Positions 58,892-64,000 of a DNA stretch of 64,000 nucleotides are shown one piece after another (within the stretch, counting starts at the first letter, position 1; every line of letters starts with the position of its first letter). The DNA comes from Schaalia odontolytica. Lineage in GTDB: Bacteria; Actinomycetota; Actinomycetes; Actinomycetales; Actinomycetaceae. Under the pieces are notes generated by a model. That model worked only from the letters and a program-made list of their open reading frames with translations. It was not told where the DNA came from and made no database searches. Both the position numbers and the translations under genes were made by a program. The DNA lies in contig NZ_CP102197.1 in the NCBI RefSeq assembly GCF_024584435.1, positions 1,798,001-1,862,000 of the forward strand, written 5' to 3'.

Positions 58892-60432
58892 GACACGACC
58901 ATCTTTCTAATCATTCGAGCATCGACGTCCTCTTCGGCCAGTTCGGCGGCGATGTGGCCGCCCTTGGTGATGAGTACGCGGTGGCAGCAGGAGACGAGTT
59001 CGGGGGCGTCGTCGGAGATGATGACGATGGCCATTCCGGCGGCGGCTTGCTCTCGTAGAATCTCGAGGATCTCGGCTTTCGATCCGACGTCGACACCGAC
59101 CGTGGGGCCGTTGAGGATGAGGACCTTGGGCGAGCGCGCAAGCCACTTGGCGAGGACGACCCTCTGGGCGTTTCCGCCGGACAGTGAGCGCACGGGAGCC
59201 AGGACGTCGGGGGCTTTGATCCGGAGGGCCTCGAAGTAGTGCGCGATGGTGCGCCGAATCCGCTCCTTGCGGAGCGTGTGGAGCTTCGAGGTGTGGTGGT
59301 CGATGGACGCGGCGATGACGTTGTCCGCGATGGACTTGTCAAGGAAGAGGCCCTCGGTGAGGCGGTCTTCGGGGACGTATCCGATGTGGGCGTCGATCGC
59401 CTGCTTGATGGAGGCAACCTCGACCTGTTCGCCGTCGATGGACACTCGTCCACTGTCGATCGGAAGGAGGCCGAAGAGGGCCTGCGCGATTTCGGTTCTC
59501 CCCGATCCGAGAAGTCCGGTGATTCCGAGGATCTCGCCTTTTTTCACGGAGAAGGAGACGTTGTCGAAGCGGCCCGCGGAGGTCAGCGCTTCGACTCGCA
59601 GGCGTTCGGGGGCGTCGTCGTCGAGGGGTGGCACGCGTCTGCTCTGGTCGAGTTCCTTGCCGGTCATGTAGTGGGTGATCTTCTCGCGGTCGAGCTCCTC
59701 GACCGGGGAGTCGATGACGTTGCGGCCGGAGCGCATGATGGTGACGCGCTGGGAGATCGCCATGACCTCGTCAAGCTTGTGCGAGACGAAGATGAGTGCA
59801 ACCCCCTCGGCGCTGAGTTTCTCGACCACCATGAAGAGTCGAGCGACCTCCCGCTGGGTCAGGGCGGTTGTTGGCTCGTCCATGATCAACAGTTTCGCGT
59901 TGCCTGCCAGGGCTCGGCAGATTGCGGTGAGCTGCTTGTCGGCGACGGAGAGCTGTTCGACGTCGGCGTCGAGGGGGAGGGCGACCCCCAGGCGTTCCAC
60001 GATCGTACGGGCGTGCCGGGTCGTGCGAGAGCGGCTGTAGAAGCTTTTCTTGTCGGTCACGGAGGCGGTCATCATGATGTTCTCGGCCACGGTGAGGTTG
60101 GAGAACAGGGAGAAGTCCTGGTAGATGACCTGGATTCCGGCTTTCATCGCGCTGAGCGGCGTGAGCGCCGTGACCTCTTGGCCCTCGATTGCGATGCTTC
60201 CCGAGTCCGGCCGGTGCACGCCGGAGATGACCTTGATGAGGGTTGATTTCCCGCAGCCGTTCTCTCCGGCCAGGCACAGGACCTCTCCGGGCCACACAGC
60301 CAGGTCGACACCGTCGAGGGCTCGGACGCCGCCGAAGTTCTTGACAATATGGCGAACCTCTAGGAAGGGGTTCTCGTGCGCGCTCGAGCCTTGTCCGTTG
60401 GGGCGCGGTGCTTGTTCCACATTGGTGCGCAT
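58888..60432 (-). CDS. Sugar ABC transporter ATPase (RbsA-like, two NBDs)
   Basis: 514 residues from ATG 60432, AAGGAG eight bases upstream. NBD1: LAGENGCGKSTLIKVISG, IYQDFSLF, degenerate signature LSVADKQLTAICRAL, LLIMDEPTTAL. NBD2: GLLGSGRTEIAQALFG (no usual GKT), LSGGNAQRVVLAKWL and VLILNGPTVGVDVGSK, where Walker B D/E are N/G. Such asymmetric sites are common in RbsA-type ATPases, but NBD2 here has both Walker motifs degenerate. It powers the two-permease importer. Confidence 0.92.
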   Translation of the reverse strand: MRTNVEQAPRPNGQGSSAHENPFLEVRHIVKNFGGVRALDGVDLAVWPGEVLCLAGENGCGKSTLIKVISGVHRPDSGSIAIEGQEVTALTPLSAMKAGIQVIYQDFSLFSNLTVAENIMMTASVTDKKSFYSRSRTTRHARTIVERLGVALPLDADVEQLSVADKQLTAICRALAGNAKLLIMDEPTTALTQREVARLFMVVEKLSAEGVALIFVSHKLDEVMAISQRVTIMRSGRNVIDSPVEELDREKITHYMTGKELDQSRRVPPLDDDAPERLRVEALTSAGRFDNVSFSVKKGEILGITGLLGSGRTEIAQALFGLLPIDSGRVSIDGEQVEVASIKQAIDAHIGYVPEDRLTEGLFLDKSIADNVIAASIDHHTSKLHTLRKERIRRTIAHYFEALRIKAPDVLAPVRSLSGGNAQRVVLAKWLARSPKVLILNGPTVGVDVGSKAEILEILREQAAAGMAIVIISDDAPELVSCCHRVLITKGGHIAAELAEEDVDARMIRKMVVS

Positions 60433-60483
60433 GTGCTCTCCTTCGAGTGTCGTGTGGGACTGCGCTGTGTGCGTGGGGAACGA

Positions 60484-60519
60484 GCCCCGGCCTCGCCTTT
60501 CTCGCGCCGAGGCCGGGGC
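60484..60519 (-). terminator. Intra-operon hairpin between binding protein and ATPase
   Basis: GCCCCGGCCTCG (60484-60495) pairs with CGAGGCCGGGGC (60508-60519), starting eight bases after the binding-protein stop. In ABC operons such hairpins act as leaky terminators or RNA stabilisers, giving excess binding protein. Confidence 0.75.
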
Positions 60520-60526
60520 CGCCTCG

Positions 60527-61573
60527 TTAGAAGTTGTACTTCTTGGCTTGCTCGGCGTCGGCGGCGATCTGGGCGGAGCCGACCCAGACGTTGTCGTAGC
60601 CGTCGAGCTTGTGCAGGTTGTTGTAGCCCTCGATACCCAGGTCCGTGCCCTCGGTGATGGTTCCGCCGTCAGCGAGGATCTTCGCGATCTGAAGCTGGGC
60701 CTTCCCGGCGAGGGCGGGATCCCAGAAGAAGATCTTGTCGATTGATCCGGTGGCGAGGTACTTGGCGGAGGCGGAGGGGATGGAGGTTCCCATGACGCAG
60801 ACCTGGTCGGAGAGGCCGGCCTCTTCGATCGCGCGTGCGATGCCCGGGACGTCATTACCTGCGGAGCCCTGGAAGGCCTTGATGTCGGGGTACTTGCCGA
60901 GCACCTCCTTCGCCTTCTCGTAGGCGGCGGTCTCGTTGTCGGTGGACTCGATGGGGGTCTCGACTCGCTCCATGCCTGGGAAGTTCTTCTGCTGGTAGTC
61001 GTAGGCGGCCTCGACCCACTCCATGTGGGTCTTGGCGGTCAGGCCGCCGACGAATTGCACGTACTTGCCGGTGCCGCCAGTGCATTCGCCGATGCTCTTC
61101 ATGATGTCGACCCCGTAGGAGGCGTTGTCGAAGGCTTCGATGTCGACGTCGACGTTCTTGATGCCGGTCGCCTCATGGGAGACCACCTTGATGCCCTGGG
61201 CTCGGGCCTGCTCAAGGACCGCGGAGAGGGCCTCGGGGGAGTTGGGGACGACGGTGATGGCCGCGGGCTTTTGCGCGATGAGATCCTGGATGATCTGGAT
61301 CTGCTTCTCGGGGGAGACGTCCGTTCCTCCCTCCGTTCGCGTGTCGTAGCCGTTGGCGGCGCCCCACTCCTTGACTCCGACGTCCATTCGATCAAACCAG
61401 GCGATTCCCTTGACCTTGACGACGGTGACCATCGTCTTGCTGGCATCGCCTGAGGCCGATCCGGTGGTGCTCCCGGGGTTCTCCCCCGCCGTCCCACCGA
61501 CGGTCGAGCAGGCCGTCAGAGCCAGGATCGACGCAATGGACATCGCTGCCGCGCTCAGTCTTCCGATCTTCAT
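60527..61573 (-). CDS. Sugar-binding lipoprotein of the ABC importer
   Basis: 348 residues from ATG 61573. Lipoprotein signal (AAAMSIASILALTACSTVGG, lipid Cys ~22). Periplasmic-binding fold of the RbsB/LsrB/RhaS type: TVVKVKGIAWFDRMDVGVKEWG, SPEKQIQIIQDLIAQKPAAITVVPNSPEALSAVLEQAR, IKVVSHEATGIKNVDVDIEAFDN, DIKAFQGSAGNDVPGIARAIEE. The WFDRM and SHEA segments resemble AI-2/rhamnose-type binders. The operon's dhaKL suggests a small polyol or ketose ligand. Promoter-proximal gene. Confidence 0.88.
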   Translation of the reverse strand: MKIGRLSAAAMSIASILALTACSTVGGTAGENPGSTTGSASGDASKTMVTVVKVKGIAWFDRMDVGVKEWGAANGYDTRTEGGTDVSPEKQIQIIQDLIAQKPAAITVVPNSPEALSAVLEQARAQGIKVVSHEATGIKNVDVDIEAFDNASYGVDIMKSIGECTGGTGKYVQFVGGLTAKTHMEWVEAAYDYQQKNFPGMERVETPIESTDNETAAYEKAKEVLGKYPDIKAFQGSAGNDVPGIARAIEEAGLSDQVCVMGTSIPSASAKYLATGSIDKIFFWDPALAGKAQLQIAKILADGGTITEGTDLGIEGYNNLHKLDGYDNVWVGSAQIAADAEQAKKYNF

Positions 61574-61965
61574 GTCGTCACTTCCTCGTGATCTCGTTGG
61601 CGGACGCTGTGGGTTCGCCATCTCCCGCGATGGCGCACGCAACATGGCGTGACCCGCGTCGCAATCACCAACAATACACGCGCTTTCGCGCATGTGCAAC
61701 TCTCTTTCGCGCATATCACATGCACTGAAGCGGCCATCAACGCGCGGTCTCCTCCGCTTGTTTGCACGGTTACATGCAAATACTGAGCGAATAACTCCCC
61801 ATAGACTGCGATTACCCGCGAGATCCCTCGTTGCGCGGTATCGCGCACATTCGCTCCGAAAGTTCGCTACAGTGTCAAGAGGGCGGAGTCCGCGATGCCC
61901 TGTTGCAGGCATCCGTCGTCGATTCCGCCGCCGTCCCCCGTCCGTAGCCAGCAGAAGGAAGCATC
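61574..61965. promoter_or_regulatory. Divergent control region between ABC operon and DeoR regulator
   Basis: 392 bases without a gene. CTTTCGCGCAT occurs twice in direct orientation at 61683-61693 and 61704-61714, 21 bases apart (two helical turns). TTTGCA (61761-61766) and TGCAAA (61775-61780) form a dyad in an AT-rich patch. Both are candidate operators for the adjacent DeoR-type repressor and/or catabolite control. Confidence 0.55.
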
Positions 61966-62715
61966 GTGACCCGGCAAGACACCATTGTTTCCATGATTGA
62001 GGCGACAGGCTTCGAGACCGTGTCCTCCCTGGCGGAAGCCCTCGAGGTCAACGTGTCAACCATCCGCAGGGACCTGGAGCACCTTGCCGAGGCGGGCCTC
62101 GTGCGCCGCACCCACGGAGGCGCGATCCCCGTCCCGCAGGACGAGGACACCGAGGAGTTCCTGCACGATTCGCCCAACCGAGCCGAGAAGCGCGCGATCG
62201 GGCCGGCGATGGCGGAGCGGATCCTGGACGGGCAGTCCGTCTTCCTCGACTCGGGGTCGACGTGCCTGGAGGTTGCGCGCGCCCTCAACGCCCGCCGCGT
62301 CACCGTGGTGACGCACGACCTGCTGGTGGGCCTGGAGATTTTGAAGAAGCCTTCCCTGAACCTGGTGTTCGTGGGCGGCGAGCTGCTGCCCAACCGGACA
62401 CACATGTGGGGGCCGACCGCGATCGACCAGCTGGACCACATCCGCGTGAACACCGCCGTGTTTGGGGCAAACTCGGTGATGGAGGACGGCATCTACGCCT
62501 CCTCCGGCTACTCGATCGAACTGCAGCAGAAGGTCCGCTCGATCGCGTCGACCGCCTACTTCGTCGCGGACTCCACCAAGTTCGGCCGCAACGCCCTCTA
62601 CAAGGTCCTCGGCATCGACGCCTTCACCGCGGGCATCACCGACTCCTACCTCTCCCCCATCTCGGCCGCCGCCTACCCGATCCCCCTCATCCGGGCCGAG
62701 GTCGCGCAGGGTTAA
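61966..62715 (+). CDS. DeoR/GlpR-family transcriptional regulator
   Basis: 249 residues from GTG 61966 (AGAAGGAAG upstream). HTH_DeoR: RQDTIVSMIEATGFETVSSLAEALEVNVSTIRRDLEHLAEAGLVRRTHGGAI. The C-terminal sugar-phosphate sensor has SVFLDSGSTCLEVARAL, VVTHDLLVGLEIL, VFVGGELLPNRTHMWGP, VADSTKFGRNALYKV. It probably represses the divergent ABC-dhaKL operon until a phosphorylated product (made by DhaKL) accumulates. Confidence 0.9.
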   Translation: MTRQDTIVSMIEATGFETVSSLAEALEVNVSTIRRDLEHLAEAGLVRRTHGGAIPVPQDEDTEEFLHDSPNRAEKRAIGPAMAERILDGQSVFLDSGSTCLEVARALNARRVTVVTHDLLVGLEILKKPSLNLVFVGGELLPNRTHMWGPTAIDQLDHIRVNTAVFGANSVMEDGIYASSGYSIELQQKVRSIASTAYFVADSTKFGRNALYKVLGIDAFTAGITDSYLSPISAAAYPIPLIRAEVAQG

Positions 62716-62791
62716 TTAAGGGATGCGCCGCACCACCGCGGCGCGCCAGATACACTTCCCACGTAGTTAACCGAGGGCGAGGAGCCCCTTA

Positions 62792-63679
62792 TCAATGTCC
62801 ATGCAGAAGCGCCATTCCTAAGGACGCAAACCCGCATACAAGTAGAGTCCCGTAGAACGGCAGAATCGCCCACCCTCTAATGACCGAGCAGTGCTCCAAG
62901 AATCGGGTTCTCCTGGTTTCCCCAGAGCACTGGTAATTCAGCGAATATGGAGGAACATCGGGGTCACCAGCCGCTATACGCTCGTAGAGGTCGCGATATT
63001 TGCGCTCAGTCCTCAGGTATCCAACATCCAGGAATGCGAAAACAACCGTAGCAACGATGCCTAGGAGAGCAAGTGCGACGGAGCACTTCGTGAGTGAATA
63101 CCCATAAGCTGCCGTCACGACGGGAAGTAACCAACTTTTCGTGTTGGAAGACGATTGCGCCATACGACTGATGACGTTCTGAGCAAAGGATAGATGCTGC
63201 CGACGATCCTCTGGTGTAGCGGAGCTATAAGGAAGAAGAGTTGTTGCGCGTAACTTCGCTAGAGTCCGATCCTTCTCCTCATCAGAGAAGTCTGTCTTGG
63301 ATGGCCAAATTTCCCCAAAGGCATCGCCATCCCATCGGGGGACAATATGTACGTGGACATGAGGAACGGTCTGTGTAGCTGCCTCACCGTTGGATTGGAT
63401 GATGTTGATTCCATCCGGATGCTGGGTTTCGCGCAGGCTCATAGCCACGGCTTGGGCTGAAGTCATCACCGCGCTAACCTCGTCAGCAGTCAACGCGGTG
63501 AACTCTTCAACATGGCGGCGAGGAATCACCATACAGTGACCAAGAACAGCAGGCTCTGTTGGGAAGATAATCACGACCTTGTCGTTACGTGCAACTTCGC
63601 GAACAACAGCGTCTTCTCCGCGAACAATCGCACAAAAGGGACAGGGACAGCACTGTAAGCTAGTCACTTCCTGATACAT
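62792..63679 (-). CDS. HIT-domain / membrane-module fusion protein (putative defence effector)
   Basis: 295 residues from ATG 63679, overlapping the TIR gene by 16 bases. Residues ~12-118 are a HIT domain: CPFCAIVRGEDAVV, GHCMVIPRRHVEEF and HVHVHIVPR (H107, H109, H111, complete triad). A linker leads to membrane helices at ~183-193 and 200-218, with LDVGYLRTERKYRDLYERI after the second, and another at ~272-292. The latter resembles 2TM/SLATT-like effector modules found with TIR and cyclic-nucleotide defence genes. HIT enzymes hydrolyse nucleotide phosphoesters. I infer a nucleotide-sensing or -degrading membrane effector; the fusion is unusual. Confidence 0.7.
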   Translation of the reverse strand: MYQEVTSLQCCPCPFCAIVRGEDAVVREVARNDKVVIIFPTEPAVLGHCMVIPRRHVEEFTALTADEVSAVMTSAQAVAMSLRETQHPDGINIIQSNGEAATQTVPHVHVHIVPRWDGDAFGEIWPSKTDFSDEEKDRTLAKLRATTLLPYSSATPEDRRQHLSFAQNVISRMAQSSSNTKSWLLPVVTAAYGYSLTKCSVALALLGIVATVVFAFLDVGYLRTERKYRDLYERIAAGDPDVPPYSLNYQCSGETRRTRFLEHCSVIRGWAILPFYGTLLVCGFASLGMALLHGH

Positions 63680-64000
63680 CCTTGCCCTACCCAGTATTTC
63701 AAGTTCGACGACAGCTCATCATATGTAGCCTTAGAGTCAATTTTTCCCCAAATATCGCGCCGTGTGGGGTCGAAGATTGGAAGTCCAGGATTGTATCCTC
63801 TAAATCCGTTGATACTACAAAATGGATCTGCTCCTTCAACGTCTGTAGATCCCATTGACGAAAGTCCGTGAATACGTATTCCGAGGAGAGGTTTACGCAG
63901 GTCCCATGCTCGCTGAATCTCGTACTTCACCCATGGGCGAGAAGCAGTTTGTGCGCCGATAAGTACAACGACAGCACTCTTCCACTTCATCTGTTCGTCA
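63664..64000 (-). CDS. ThsB-like TIR domain (DUF1863/MTH538) protein, N-terminus beyond window
   Basis: The minus-strand frame is open to the edge (..DEQMKWKSAVVVLIGAQTASRPWVKYEIQRAW), so the Met at 63990 is internal and at least the first strand-helix lies outside. VVVLIGxxTxxRxWVKYEI, RKPLLGIRIHGLSS and a C-terminal WGKIDSKATYDELSSNLKYWV match the MTH538 TIR-like family, which includes Thoeris ThsB. These TIR proteins make NAD-derived signal nucleotides upon phage infection. Overlap with the HIT-membrane gene suggests a sensor-effector pair. Confidence 0.78.
   Translation of the reverse strand, partial: DEQMKWKSAVVVLIGAQTASRPWVKYEIQRAWDLRKPLLGIRIHGLSSMGSTDVEGADPFCSINGFRGYNPGLPIFDPTRRDIWGKIDSKATYDELSSNLKYWVGQGCIRK

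Noticed and set aside
1..64000. tRNA, rRNA, integrase or att-site signatures that would define a classical genomic island
   Set aside because: None could be recognised by reading; the toxin-immunity island boundaries rest on gene content only.

Overview
The window is GC-rich actinobacterial DNA. Dense same-strand operons with 4-base start/stop overlaps, GTG starts, WXG100-type secretion substrates, a DtxR-type iron box and a TPP riboswitch all fit. Gene content (ISL3 elements, split xyl operon, type VII effectors) suggests an Actinomyces/Schaalia-like member of the Actinomycetaceae; the genus is an inference. No rRNA, tRNA or CRISPR array was found.

Region 1 (1-24,474) is a type VII polymorphic-toxin locus. 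After the end of an Abhydrolase_9-like membrane protein (1-1031, minus) come three small WXG100/EsxA-like partners (1267-2309). Next is a 1,704-residue toxin (2316-7430) with an N-terminal WXG helical domain, a long Ala/Gly/Pro/His linker, an approximately 88-residue acidic/basic repeat block and a C-terminal TNT-like NAD+ glycohydrolase tip. The ATGA-coupled immunity gene at 7427 opens an unusually long immunity array to about 23.3 kb. It holds 22 TNT-immunity-like genes in six sequence subfamilies, called A-F here. They recur as cassettes (A-B and E-C pairs, D runs), each with its own conserved leader. The array also holds a displaced TNT tip (11,246-11,596), a decayed NRSHKYE-type nuclease tip (to 23,600), and ankyrin-like and DUF2185/Imm33-like immunity genes. 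Two intact ISL3 elements with exact 8-bp target duplications and one IS remnant have broken three immunity genes.

Region 2 (24,495-40,000) is metabolic and housekeeping: methyltransferase, cardiolipin synthase-like PLD, P-loop kinase, an EcfA-EcfA-EcfT fusion with a YkoE-like S component under a TPP riboswitch, amino-acid permease, DtxR-boxed DUF2218 protein, SRPBCC, DUF2249 and RidA proteins, a lipoprotein/VTC/DUF4956 cluster and a sugar MFS porter.

Region 3 (40,360-46,446) is a second, less familiar secretion-associated locus. A tightly overlapping operon encodes an SAV_915-like protein (frameshifted), a 97-residue helical partner, a 394-residue WXG-domain protein ending in a glycine-rich membrane segment, two paralogous multi-pass membrane proteins, and small proteins. 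The 394-residue protein and the small ones share an aromatic C-terminal tail (PYYxGLGW / LYYLGLGxW). A degenerate copy lies at 40,360-41,485, followed by a frameshifted NmrA-like gene.

Region 4 (46,466-62,715) is sugar catabolism: a XylR-like ROK repressor, an AbiEi/DUF559-like protein, xylA-xylB, a MalY/PatB-like lyase, an NhaC-type antiporter, then dhaL-dhaK, two sugar ABC permeases, an RbsA-like ATPase and a binding lipoprotein on the minus strand, divergent from a DeoR-type regulator.

Region 5 (62,792-64,000, minus) is the end of a likely defence locus. A ThsB/DUF1863-like TIR gene runs off the window and overlaps a gene fusing a HIT domain to a membrane module.
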